Source: Varanus komodoensis (Eukaryota > Chordata > Lepidosauria > Squamata > Varanidae). From it: a stretch of 64,000 bases of DNA. A program made the translations under genes and the position numbers. The notes under the pieces were generated by a model. The model was given only the letters and a program-made list of their open reading frames with translations, did no database searches and was not told the origin of the DNA. The stretch covers positions 15,800,132 through 15,864,131 of the forward strand of contig NW_025335589.1 of the NCBI RefSeq assembly GCF_004798865.1, in the 5' to 3' direction. Shown here piece by piece: positions 11,101-22,275 of the stretch (positions within the stretch are counted from its first letter, which is position 1; every line of letters begins with the position of its first letter).

Positions 11101-13605
11101 CCCAGTGCTAACCAGCATGAGATTTAAGGTCAGCTAGAGAGGTTTTGCTTCTGGTGCCCTTGCAGAATGTGGCTCATTCCGGCATACTTAACAGAGCGCT
11201 CTTGGTGGCAGCTTCCTGAACTGTTGACATATCTTTCTCATGCTGTTGGCTACTGAGGTGCAAGCTAAAGACATAATTTGCACAGACATCTGGGGTACAG
11301 ACCAGTGTTTTATCTATTTCCTGGTGTTTTAGTGATGGTTTTGTTGTATTTCAATGCATATTTAGAATGGTTAGGATTGTAATGGTGTGGATGTGATTGT
11401 GTAAATTCAGCAAAGAGCCAGCTGCCATACAGACCCATTTGACCCACAGTTAGCAAAACCCAAAGAGCCTGCAGAAACATCCTTACAGGGATACATGCAT
11501 TGAAAAACCAAAATAGAGTTCTAGTCTGGAAACAGAAGGAAAGTGAAAGCAGGCTTTTCTTGCAGAGAGGGTGGAACAGCTACCCTCCCTCTCTGGCTGC
11601 AATGGTTATTGTATTATCCATTCTATTCTTGGTTTTATTTTTTCTGTCCAATCTTAGGATATTAAAAAGATTGTGTGTTGGATATACTTGTAATATAATG
11701 GTGTTACAATCCATTTTACTCTCTGTACAACTCCTAGAGGTTTTTTTTTTTTTTAAACAAAGTATCTAATAAACACAAAGTAGGTTAATTGCAAGTGTGT
11801 TGCTTTACTAATGATTGTGTCCAGTTTTGGAAGCTACTTAGAGAATGTATTCCTACTTAAAAGCAGCACATAAGTATTGTAGATAAACAAATACATACTT
11901 ACATAATATAAACAAGCAAATGACTTCTTTCTTCTCTTTTTGGAACAGATACCTTTCATTTTACCATAGGAGTGCCAACATTTAGGCTAGTATAGTCTTA
12001 TGGCAGCAAAAGATCTGACACCAAGTCAGGGGGTGACAGGCAAGAATTTCCAAAACTGTTTCTGTATTTATAGTGTACACAGTTTTCCTCACCTTTTCAG
12101 TTCTTCTTTGCAATTGAAAATTACTGATGCAGAACAGTGCATATAACATTATTAGAAAATTTTGCTTGTGTGCACAAAAAAGAAGGTACAGAAAGACATG
12201 AATGAACTGAAAGGTCAGCAAACTGTGAATGCATAAGACATACAAAATCCAGAACTGGGAAAAAAATAGAACAGTGGAGGATTTGTCAGAGTATGTTTGA
12301 TTTCATAAACAAGACAAAATAATTCAAAGATCCAAAATCCAGGAAGCCATTTAAATGTGGAGAATTTTGAGGCATCCTTGTAAAATCCTAATCTCAGATG
12401 TCCTGTTCTGCATGTAGGGCATGCTCACACATCATACCCAGCCTAGCAATGAGCCAGGGTGAGTTGATTGTTGGTGAGGCAACCCATGGTGTGCCTGACA
12501 AACGTTCAGACTCACTGTGGATTATTAGATCTCCCTTCCCTTTCCTTAACCTGTAGTCATCCTATTGGGTATTTCAGGGATCACTGAAGTAGGACTTCCC
12601 CCTGCAGTTGTAATAAGGAGATCTTTTCCTCAGTTTATCCATTTCCAGTTTTATCCCTTTTCAATTCATTCTTTTATATGTAGACATGTATGAAAATTGG
12701 TTTGTACATTTTGAATCTTTACCATTTATAATTTTAGCTACACTCATGAAAGTGCAGGTGTTTGCAGTTGTATGAGGTAGAGACTGAAACTTTAGCTAGG
12801 GAAAATTCTGATTTGAGGCATACCCGCTGCCAAAGTGCAGCAAGTACCAAGCCTGGACATTGCTCCAAAGAAGCTTCAAAGAGATTTTTTAAATGCTTTT
12901 CTCAACAGTTGTCAAAACATAAGTTGTCACACCAGGGTGTATGTGATCTTGCTCATGAAGAATGGGTGGTGTAATTGATACTACCTTTGCAGTAAGTTTT
13001 TCCAATTATTTTGCCCTTGGAGTCATGTTGTTATGCTGTACAAACCTAGCCATAGTCCTTTTGATGCAGATAAATCTCATGCAACAGGGCCAACTGTCAC
13101 GAATGATGGCAAGAAGTGGGGGAACATCTTGTGTGTTCAAATGGTGATTTTATGTTAGGAAATATATTATTTGTCTTTCTTGCAATTATGCAAGAATTAA
13201 GGATAGAATACATTTCCCTAAGGTTTTAATCTTGATTTATGTATAACTTGAATGCATTGTTCAAACCTGGTTTGCCAGATGGGATTCTTGGCAAAGCTAC
13301 TTAGAGCAGAGGCCAGTTTGGAGCCTTCATATTAATCTTTACTAAAAGGTTCCAAGGCAGTGGCTCTGTATTTGTTGTGTGCATTAATAGATCTGCATTT
13401 TAGGAGTGTCCTAATCTGAGATGACAACATTTGTGACTGTGACCTAATCCAGCAAAGTACCTTGGATCATTCATTCATTCATTTGGATTATCAGTATTAC
13501 TGGTGGAAACATATTTAGTCCCTTAAATCTAGTGGCTTTGTTAGATCATGGTGTGCTATACCTAAACCAATCTATCAATTAATGCTACAGTTCAGTAGGG
13601 GAAAG
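11101..13605. other. Unique DNA with one possible decayed MITE
   Basis: Mostly unique. Around 12425-12545 the words GCTCACACATCATA and CAACCCATGGTGTGCC resemble the dispersed element family described at 35240, 39125 and 44985. Two open stretches (12762-12974 and 12962-13147) have no family resemblance. A run of 12 T occurs near 11742-11753. Confidence 0.45.
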
Positions 13606-13662
13606 GATGGATATGGATACGGATACGGGTATGGGTATGGGTATGGAAATGGGTACGGATAC
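13606..13662. repeat. Imperfect GGNTAY hexamer array
   Basis: About nine hexamers of the form GGATAC, GGATAT or GGGTAT in tandem, directly followed after three bases by a (TG)n run. Compound microsatellite with a variant-hexamer first block. Confidence 0.9.

Positions 13663-13665
<3 letters not shown>

Positions 13666-13702
<37 letters not shown>
13666..13702. repeat. (TG)n microsatellite
   Basis: 37 bases of uninterrupted TG, adjoining the hexamer array. Confidence 0.95.
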
Positions 13703-13705
<3 letters not shown>

Positions 13706-14131
13706 ACAAATTTATTTTCCAGTGCTAACACTATGGTATCTTAAAACAGATTGATACAACTGAGTGAACTGCTCAACAGAGTAATGTACTGATTTTTTAG
13801 TTGCCAGAGAATTATATGCCCTGCCTGAAATAGATGTGCATGTTGTAAAAGCTAACCAGGTGCTAAATCATTGGAATATTTATAAACACTAAGACAATAG
13901 CAGTTTACTGCAGTTGTAAATGTATAGTGCACATACAAAGTATATCTCTGCTTGCAAGATCTCACATAATCCTAGCCCCCAATTGCCAAAACACAGTAAA
14001 TTACGATGGCCCATACATCTAAATCTTAGAATGTTCTTCAATTTAAATGTAAAGCATTTGTGGGTGGCATTTTACAGGCGGGAAGATATGCAGATTTCAC
14101 TAGTTATGCAGGCTGCTTGGGCTTCATGGAA

Positions 14132-14204
14132 GGGAGAGTCTTTAGCTCAGTGATAATGCACAGGTTTTGCATGCAGAAGATCCCAGGCCCAGTTCCGGGC
14201 AGCT
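14132..14204 (+). mobile_element. tRNA-Ala-like SINE head or tRNA pseudogene
   Basis: The segment carries a good A box (TAGCTCAGTGATAATG), an anticodon-loop-like TTTTGCATGC implying TGC (alanine), and a weak B box (GGCCCAGTTCCGG). The whole resembles a tRNA-Ala in order and length. The acceptor ends do not pair cleanly and the B box lacks GGTTC, so it is not a working tRNA gene. tRNA-Ala-type SINE heads with TTTGCATGCAGAAG are common in reptiles, and this is probably a truncated copy. Confidence 0.6.
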
Positions 14205-14239
14205 GTTGCAAACTACATTTCCTCCTTTTAACAATCACC

Positions 14240-14345
14240 AGCCTCAGGCCATTTCTCTTGCAAAACACTCTTTAATGTTTCCAAATATGAATCATCCAGA
14301 TGAGTCTCTGAGCATACACAATGCAGTTTGTTGAACCCAATCTAG
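14240..14345. repeat. Dispersed repeat fragment shared with 28485-28590
   Basis: Shares CTTGCAAAA, CTCTGAGCATNCACA and ACCCAATCTAGT in the same order with the segment at 28485-28590. This proves a dispersed family within the window. The type is uncertain, and an old LTR-class fossil is one possibility. Confidence 0.5.
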
Positions 14346-14490
14346 TGATTACTTCCAAGGATAACACATCTCCTTTCCACATGCTTTTTATCTAACTGGG
14401 CCTTTCGCCTCTGCTGGCGCCTGGAAGAACTTGTGGAGGAGAAGGTAAACACTAGCAGGATCGGTAATTTTAATCTGTCTGTCTCTGTCT

Positions 14491-14515
14491 GCTGCCGCCG
14501 CCTCCTCCTCCTCCT
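14491..14515. repeat. (CCG)n/(CCT)n trinucleotide patch
   Basis: GCTGCCGCCGCC followed by several CTC units. Short compound triplet repeat. Confidence 0.85.
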
Positions 14516-14618
14516 GTATGAATGTGCATGTATGACAAGGGAGTTATGATAGTTGCCACAAAAGTTGGTGGAGAACACCTGTGGAAAAAAATCTGCAGTG
14601 TTACCTTCTTTTTCTAGG

Positions 14619-14622
<4 letters not shown>

Positions 14623-14678
<56 letters not shown>
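14623..14678. repeat. (AG)n microsatellite, 56 nt
   Basis: 28 uninterrupted AG units. Pure purine on one strand, so mirror symmetric and able in principle to form triplex (H) DNA. Open frames here encode repeated Arg-Glu or Leu-Ser and are artefacts. Confidence 0.97.
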
Positions 14679-14682
<4 letters not shown>

Positions 14683-16155
14683 CCATAAAATTGTATTCGG
14701 AGGCATTTCCATTCAGTTTTAATGACAGCCCATTTCTTTTCCTGGGTTGATTTTGCTAGGTTGGGGCTTCTGTTTAGCTCAGGTATCTGTTTCTGTTCAG
14801 GTATCATTTACTGCTGGCAACATTAAAAGTGCCCATGGCACAAGACAGAACACATCTTAGTTCTCTGCTTCTCAATATTATATAACTGTAATAGTGTTTA
14901 TTAAGCCTTAAGTTTATCATAATTCTCCATCCTCATCCCCCAATTAACCCGACCTGTCCATATGGCATCAAAAGATTTCCATCTTGCCAAGAGCAGATTC
15001 TTTCCAATGTAACCAAAATGGTCTAATGCACCTCCTCTGCCTCTTGAGAGTAGATCAGGTCTCCTCTGGAGCAGGAGGTTGGGGCTGTATATTTAGCTCC
15101 ACATCCTCTCTGTGCTTCAGAACATGAGTCCCGTGTGTGCAACAGAGACTGACATTGGCAGTGAACTGAAATGATCAAGGAGAGAGAACAGACTTGTTCC
15201 TCCCAGAAAGGGAAAGAGGTAAGTGAAGGAACAAAGCAATCCTAATGAGCCTGATGTTTGTTGGGCTCAGAATGACTGCTTAGCATGTTATGGCAACTCA
15301 TTGTGGAGAGTTGCCAGAATGTGTTACCAGTATGTGTGAACCTACCCAATACGTTTTAAACTAGTTTGACTAATGAAGAACTACAAGTATATAAGGTGGT
15401 GTATTAAGAACATACATCCAGTCCCTACATTCATATTTCATTCTGACTGTAAAAAATTACAGAAAATGTAGCTCAGTTTTAATGGAGTAAAAGCCTTAGA
15501 TTTTTTTTAAATTTAACTTTTTCTTTTTTACTTTTGTCTCATTTTTGAACAGTATGAGATATAAGTGTTCAGGGTTCCTAATATTTTAGATCCCCATCAA
15601 CTTGCAAGTAAAAAAGCCTTAAGTGACCTTCTGAATAACACAGGAGAAATTGATGCCTTAGATATAACACAGGAAGAGCAAGGACAGACACAACATAATT
15701 CTGTATAGTGAACTTCTTTACCCTGGCTGGTAGCAATCCTTTACCAGCAGTGAGTGCTGAAGTAATACTGGCTACAGGAAATGTTTATTGTGTTCCTTTT
15801 GATCAACACTGAATCATACTGTTCACTAGCCTAGTCAGGTTCCTGCAGACAGGGCTATTTCAGATGAGTGGAGTGGTCTTTAGGACAATTTTGTTCAGCA
15901 TAAAATTGTCTGGTGTCTTTTCATATGCTCTCATATTTCATGTGGTTTCCAATAAAAAGGCAACTTCCCAGTGCTTGCCTGAATTGTCCCATCTTAGCTC
16001 TTTTGACTCAGCTCTGTCAGAAGAACTGAAAGTTCCACATATTTGCCCACTCCTTGCCATCATTGGCACTTATATTCATCTGTTAATATAAAGACAGCTT
16101 TCTGTGGAAACATGGTATGCAAATACTTAAAATGCACACATGCTTTATATATGTG
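14679..16155. other. Unique DNA, nothing recognised
   Basis: Mixed composition with no placed repeats and no credible coding frame. The only plus-strand open stretch of note (15864-16091, 75 codons) has no family resemblance. Confidence 0.5.
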
Positions 16156-16350
16156 GGGTACTGGGGACCTGGGAGTTGTAATCCAGATCCCCATTAAGCT
16201 ATGAAGCTCACTAGGTGACTTGTGCCCAGTCATTTTCAGTATGACCTACCTCACAGGGAGGTTGTTGGGAGGATAAAATGTGGCTATATAGTCACTTCTA
16301 TATGTCCCACAGGAGGAAAAAAGGCAGGATATAAAAGCAATGTAAGGATG
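16156..16350 (+). mobile_element. tRNA-derived squamate SINE, 5'-truncated
   Basis: Retains GGGACCTGGGAGTTGTAATCC (B-box region), the CTCACTAGGTGACTTGTGCCC body, ACCTACCTCACAGGGAGGTTG and the AGGCAGGATATAAAAGCAATG tail, ending in a GAT repeat. It is the same family as at 6673 and 29083. Confidence 0.8.
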
Positions 16351-18128
16351 ATGATGATATACACTAGTTTTCTTTAAAAATTTAATAGAAAGAAGATACA
16401 CATTAAAGCACATAAGATCTTTCCTTCCTCAACAGACAGAACTCTTCAAGAATAAATGACATATTGTAAGAGATCTTCTGATATCTTATTGGCCTGCCAG
16501 ATTGCTCTCTCCAGGAGATTTTGGAGGTTTAGTCCATCGTGGCTTATTATATAGCCTTTAGTGTCATAGCACTCACTCTCAGGGATTCCCAACCACTACA
16601 GTTAGGCAGATACCACTCTCAGAGAAGTAATTTTATCCTCTGTACATCACTTAGAGATAACTTTGTAGATAGATTCTGGTAGATCAACATCTCAATATTT
16701 CTGGACATTTGGTTCCTAAATAATCTGGCATGTAGCAATAGTGAAAAAGCTTACACATCTGCTGAAACTACAAGAACAAAAGAAAACGGGCCTTATATAT
16801 CACATGGTAACTTTATTTATTTGTTTATTTACTTTGCAAACAAGATAAAGAAGAACAGTAAATTGCTATCTTTTGGAATTATGACAGTGTTTATTTTAGA
16901 TGTTGTGACATTAATATTATGAAAATGGTTGTACATTTTTATTTTTATTTTCCTTTGGTTTATAAGGATGTTTCTTGTTATGGCTTAGTAAAAATAAATT
17001 TTAAAAACTGTATTTGTGTTCATGGCTTTTTTTTTGGTAAAGCAATACTCAACTATGAGTACAATTGCTGTTGTTTCTATTTCTACTCAAAACTGTAACA
17101 GTGATATATGGTAGGAGTCATGGTAACATGTCACAGAAAAAGGGATCTCAAAAATCATGCAATCATTTCTGACACATTTCTTTCTAGATGAATTTTGCTT
17201 TGACTTGCAAACTTCAGAAGCATCACAAGCTGTTATTCTGGGGAAATGATATCACTTAATTGTAGTATGACTTCTGTTTGACCTAAAAGTAGCACAAACC
17301 TATCACGAAGTTGCAGCTTCCCAATGATGAATCATATTTTCCTTTCCTTTTCTTTTTTACTTTGTAATTGTTAATATTATTTAATCCTACAGAGAATTAT
17401 AGAGTAGAATTCACATGCAAAAGCGCACAGCCCATTTTCTTTAAAAAAAGACATCAAAGTGGTGCAGGGCTTATATTTAGGAGCTATAGTATTTAGTCTT
17501 CAGGATAAAAGCTTTCACATTCACTGTTTGAACTTTAATACATTTATATTTGAGCAGTTCCATTCTTTTTCTTTTTAAAAATCACACCTGAAGTGCTCAT
17601 CCTGCTTAAATACTTCAAAGAAATAATATTAAAACTTTTTTATTTTTTTGTGCTACACAAGCTGCCTATTGAGGAATGGCAATGTAGACTAGAAAGAATT
17701 CTTATAGGTGCCTTTTAAAAATATTTTACTTATTTTTGATTCAATATTAGAAAATGTCAGAAACTTTAGCACTAGAGAAACATGTACAATGTTTTGCCTT
17801 CATCAACAAGGCCAAAATTATTACATCCTAAATGTATCTCTTAGATGACATTTATGGGCCGCAGGTTTGGTCTAGAATATGTACTGCATTCCCATCTCAT
17901 ATTTAGCACGGAGGGAAACTTACTTCAGCAGGTATGCCAAAGAATGCGTGTCGCTGTGTCACTCCCCTTTCCTGAATTTGGTGATGGTGAGCTGGGGTTT
18001 GTTTTATATACAATGTAGTTTGAGAACTATGAATTGCAAGAAAGGTTATCTTTAGCTTGTCCGAAAGATAAATATGCCCCTTTTAGTGGTACAGTATAGT
18101 GTGATACCAAGTTTGGTGATAACCTACC

Positions 18129-18130
<2 letters not shown>
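16351..18130. other. AT-rich unique DNA
   Basis: Long AT-rich stretch with T and A homopolymers (for example 17023-17035). No coding frame, RNA gene or placed repeat. Parts such as 17340-17840 look like the repeat-poor texture seen at 10.3 kb, but this is only an impression. Confidence 0.45.

Positions 18131-18166
<36 letters not shown>
18131..18166. repeat. (GT)n microsatellite
   Basis: 36 bases of uninterrupted GT. Confidence 0.95.
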
Positions 18167-18168
<2 letters not shown>

Positions 18169-18642
18169 GGCTATGAAGTGCAGCTCATGCCCTGCATTGA
18201 GAGAGGCACTAAGATGAGCTCCAGTCTTCACACAGTTGTCCCTAACTGATGCATAGCTCCTCCATGTATCTCATCTCATCACAGACCCACATGTGTGCAG
18301 GATGGCCACATGCTCTATTTATAGAGGGCTGTCCAGTCCAAGTGCAGTTTAAAGAAATGTGAAAACAGGGCATTTTAATTTTACCACCTGGACAGCAGAC
18401 AGAGCAGGTATGTACTGAAGTCATCTGGTCAGGCTTCTGTATGATGATGAGTTCTATTGTATTTCTACTTAAATTATGGCAATGTTTTCTAAATTTGCAG
18501 ATGCATACGTGCACACACTCACACATACTTGGATCTGAAAATTGAAGGCAAACCTTTCTTGTTCTGTGCATTATGTGATTATGTGAGTGGCCAGTCTAAC
18601 ACATGGCTCCTGGTAGGGACAACAGCAAAGTTTCTAACATGA

Positions 18643-18876
18643 CAATGTCCTGTAGTGATTCAAGTGTTGGGCTGGGACTTGGGAGATCCAGTTCTCATCC
18701 CTGCTCAGCCATCAAGCTTACTGGGTGACTTTGGCTAGTTACTAACTCTCAGCCAGTTAGCCTAGCATACAATGCAGTTGTATGGATAAAATAATCGTGG
18801 GGAGGAGGTTTATACAAGTTGCCCTGTATTCCTTACAAGAAAAAAAGACAGGACATAAGTATAACAATAAATAAGA
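18643..18876 (+). mobile_element. tRNA-derived squamate SINE
   Basis: Head TGTAGTGATTCAAGTGTTGG, then GGGAGATCCAGTTCTCATCC, the CTCAGCCATCAAGCTTACTGGGTGAC body and an AGACAGGACATAAGTATAAC tail followed by AATAAATAAG. Moderately diverged full-length copy. Confidence 0.8.
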
Positions 18877-19216
18877 GAATTACAAATTTTCCCAGGTCCA
18901 TAAATCATCTGAACAGTCCTGCTTCCAAGCAGACAAGAATTGGGATAAAATAATTTTATCTGTGCTCAGTGGTGAGGAAGCAACAGAGGATTGAAATCAG
19001 GTGCATAATTTTGTTAAATCATAAAGGTAGAGAAGAGCAATTGTACACAAGAAATACTTGCTGATGTTTCAAGTAGATCTATAAAAACAGTGACTTTTAA
19101 TGCTTTTACGTAAATGACATTTTAACACAAACTCTTTCGATGATGCAGAAGAAAGGAAATTGAAATCAATAGTATCTTATTTTTTCTGATTGACAAATTC
19201 AATGCAAAGCTCAAAA
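18877..19216. other. Unique DNA
   Basis: Short AT-rich interval without recognised features. Confidence 0.5.
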
Positions 19217-19255
19217 GTGTATGCGTGTGCACACGCACACACATGTATGCATGCA
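19217..19255. repeat. 39-nt alternating purine-pyrimidine run (Z-DNA prone)
   Basis: Every base alternates purine and pyrimidine across 39 nt. The centre (19222-19237, TGCGTGTGCACACGCA) is a perfect 16-bp palindrome. Such runs can adopt left-handed or cruciform structure under negative supercoiling. Confidence 0.9.
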
Positions 19256-19943
19256 GTAAAAGTCATAGGAAAGTCTTGATTTGAACAAGAACAGCATGAT
19301 GATGTTTCTGGGCATCTAGAATAGTTAAACTGGAATAATTAATATATAGATAATTGCACACCATTTTAGAGTGCCATAAAGAAGGTAAAGTTTCAGAAAA
19401 TAGGGCGATGGCTAAATTGACCAATTATGTAAGTCTCAGAGGGATTACATTAAATAGATTTATAATGCAATATAAACAATAAATATAACTGTGTAAACAG
19501 AATCTTTCATATACAAGTGTGCATGGTTGCATATATTATTGTAAAGAAGGCACATTCTTTTTGTCTTTTTTATTTTGAGTCATATTCTCAGAATCTTTTA
19601 TCTGTGAAGTATTGTCTAACATTTAAGCATGAACTTGGAAATCACCCCTGTGGCTTTATGAAATGTTTTCTATGGCATATAGGTTTGATGATAAATATAA
19701 GTAAGTTCATACATTGGTATTTACAATTAAGTATGGATAATTTAAATGCTAGTTTCTTTGAATGGTTTCTAGTCTTAAAAGTTGGAAGGCAATAAACAAA
19801 ATATATTTGCTAGTCATTAGGATGCTAGAGGACTCCTTGTTGTTTTCACATGTTTACTGAACTCTGAAAGATTAGTGAGATATGACTTACCTTTGTGAAA
19901 TCTACAGTGATTTTTTTCAGCAGGGCTTGTTCTTCTGTATACT

Positions 19944-19986
19944 TACTAAAAGGAGTCTAGGAGTTCCTCCTAGACTCCTTTTAGTA
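19944..19986. repeat. Perfect 20-bp inverted repeat with 3-nt loop
   Basis: The left arm 19944-19963 (TACTAAAAGGAGTCTAGGAG) is exactly complementary to 19967-19986, with TTC between. There is no mismatch. It stands alone, outside any transposon I can place. Confidence 0.95.
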
Positions 19987-20695
19987 TTCCATTGATCACT
20001 CTTCTGTCCCCTGGTAGACTGGCTGATATTCGGGACATGGTAAGTATTTTTGTAAAGGATGCGGTGGAGTAGAAGATTAACAATTTCACATTGAGTTCTT
20101 TAAGAATCCTAGGATGGGTACTATTTGGATGTGGTGATTTATAAGCTTTCAATTTCTCAGTATGGCTTCTCTGATTCTTAAGTCAGTCCCATCTTGTCAG
20201 GCACGACTGCTATATAAGGTTTGCTCTGGTAGCTTGGAAGCTGGTGCACAGGATGCCCTTTTTAGAATAAATTCTGCCTCAAAAGTGAACAAAAGCAGGG
20301 CTTCTCTAAAAAAAATTGAGGCTTACAGCAACAGTTCTATATGTACACCTGCTGGATTTAGTTGACTATCTCAGACTTAGGTGTTCTGGTTCATTCTTCC
20401 AGAACTGATGCAACTGTTCATATGGAAATATTGTGGGTTACTGCATCAGTTCCATGTAGCCAGCTGTGACTGATGAATGTGGCTAGTTTGGCTGAGTGAA
20501 AGTTATTCTTCCATGCTAATTTTTTAAAAAAATAAGATCAGTGTCCTATATGGGTGTCGCACCATGTTTTCTGTAGATGTTTTTAAAGTTGCTACATAAA
20601 TCTCAGCTATTTTCTCATGAGTGGTTGATTTGAGTCACTTGGAGTTTGACATTCCCGATTGCTGTCACGGAACAAAGTATATTACTCATGGCCTG

Positions 20696-20718
20696 TACTA
20701 TAGGCCAGGCCTATAGTA
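20696..20718. repeat. 23-bp palindrome
   Basis: TACTATAGGCC and GGCCTATAGTA flank a single A. The right arm overlaps the start of the direct repeat that follows. Confidence 0.9.
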
Positions 20719-20762
20719 GAGGTGTCATGGTTTATAGAGTTCTATAGAGGTGTCATGGTTTA
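20717..20762. repeat. 18-bp direct repeat, period 28
   Basis: TAGAGGTGTCATGGTTTA occurs exactly at 20717-20734 and 20745-20762, separated by 10 bases. Confidence 0.95.
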
Positions 20763-21202
20763 TTGTTAATTCTGTTTTTATTATATTTGCTGCTATGCTG
20801 TGCACTAATTCTATATTAACTACTGTAGGTTGTCAGTTTTTGCTATACTGGTGTTATAGTTTTTATTGATTTACCTTTGATTATTGTATTGTTAGTGATT
20901 GTGGGTCTGGCTGATTTGGCAGTTGCCATTCTGGACTATTTTCCAGAATGTAGACTATTGCCTGGAATGAGTATTGGAATATGGCTTCCATGGCAGATCT
21001 TTTTGGCTCATTGCATCACTGCCATGACATCATGTGTGAGTGGCAAACTTGGTTGACTCACATCACTTTGGTGCCATTCAAGGACACTTCATTTTGTTCT
21101 GAATGAGATATGGGCATTGATGATGGTGGTGGTGGTGGTGATGATGTAAGGATTTTAGCCCTAAAATATTGTTCTTAAATGTCTGTAACACTTGATATAC
21201 TG

Positions 21203-21203
<1 letters not shown>
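20763..21203. other. Unique T-rich DNA
   Basis: T-rich then mixed sequence with a short GGT/GAT triplet patch near 21124-21145. No gene. Confidence 0.5.

Positions 21204-21236
<33 letters not shown>
21204..21236. repeat. (GT)n microsatellite
   Basis: 33 bases of uninterrupted GT. Confidence 0.95.
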
Positions 21237-21239
<3 letters not shown>

Positions 21240-21873
21240 TAATTAGGAGCTGTTCTGACTTTGACGTTATCGCCTTGGCATCACTTTCTGAACCCTTTGT
21301 CTATTTACTGTGTCCTCAAGCTGTAAATTCTGCTACGTAGAAGATAGAACCGAATGGAAACATAAGCCAGTAGGCATGTTGCATATTTATGTATTTTCAA
21401 AGAAATAAATGGCTGGATGAAACACCTGCTGCCAAGAAACAATAAACTGAGAATCTAATAATCCTATCACAGATATTTATCTATGAAAACAAGAAATGCT
21501 GCTTATATTTAGTGAACCTCTCTCTCTCCCTCCCTCGCGCCCTCCCTCCAATGTACACACCTATCTGTATTTCAGTAGACATAGTTATTTGTTTCCCTAA
21601 TCCTTTTATTCAAAAAGACATAAAATTTCCTCGGGGGCTGATATAATAACATGATTGACTAGCATCTTCCACATGGTGCTCATCAGGACACAATAAAGCC
21701 CAAAATAGTCCAATGGAGAGTAATTGCCATTTTACAATACATATTATTTTCTACCTCTTCAAAGGGGATATTGGGATCCTGATGCCACCAGAATGAACTC
21801 CTGCATAATTTTAGAATTATATTCTTTATGCTCATATTTCCTGAGAAATCTCATTTTACATTTTGCATTGTGA
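21237..21873. other. Unique DNA, partly conserved-looking
   Basis: A CCCTCC-type patch lies near 21520-21550. The segment 21590-21840 is repeat-poor with balanced AT-rich words and could be conserved non-coding DNA. No coding frame. Confidence 0.4.
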
Positions 21874-21935
21874 TACTTCCATAAACCAGAGGAATACAGT
21901 CCAGTGCTACTCATGTCTACTCATGGAAAGTCAGG
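21874..21935. repeat. Left 62-bp flanking direct repeat of a Sauria SINE
   Basis: Matches 22276-22337 at 55 of 62 positions with no gap, and the SINE lies exactly between the two copies. It is best read as a very long target-site duplication. A pre-existing tandem duplication is the alternative. Confidence 0.85.
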
Positions 21936-22275
21936 TGGCGCAGTGGTTTAAACTGCTGAGCTGCTGGGCTGGTTGATCGAAAGGTTGCTGGTTCGAGTCT
22001 GCACAATGGGGTAAGTTCCCGTTGCTCCGTCCTAGATCCTGCCAACCTTGTAGTTCGAAAGCATGCAAATGCAAGTAGATAAAAAGATACCACTTTGGTG
22101 GGAAAGGTAACAGTGTTCTGTGCACTTAGGTGTTTAGTCATGCTGGTCACATGACCACAGAGACTGTCCGCGGACAAACACTGGCTCCCTTGGCTAGGAA
22201 ATGGAGATGAGCACCACCCCTTAGAGTCAGGCATGACTGGACTAAATGTCAAGGGGAAACCTTTACCTTTACCTT
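21936..22275 (+). mobile_element. Sauria SINE, near full length
   Basis: Starts GGCGCAGTGGTTTAAACTGC (tRNA-like A-box region) and has the B box GGTTCGAGTCTGC, the conserved CAAATGCAAGTAGATAAAAAG and TTAGTCATGCTGGTCACATG core, and GACTGGACTAAATGTCAAGG followed by CCTTTACC repeats. This is the Bov-B-like tail of Sauria SINEs. The copy is about 340 bp and a few percent diverged from the other two in the window. The minus-strand 129-codon frame over it is a shadow. Confidence 0.93.

Noticed and set aside
14132-14204. Possible functional tRNA-Ala gene
   Set aside because: The acceptor stem does not pair and the B box is degenerate. No T-run terminator at the end.
19944-19986. MicroRNA precursor
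   Set aside because: A fully paired 20-bp stem with a 3-nt loop is too short and too tight for a typical animal precursor.
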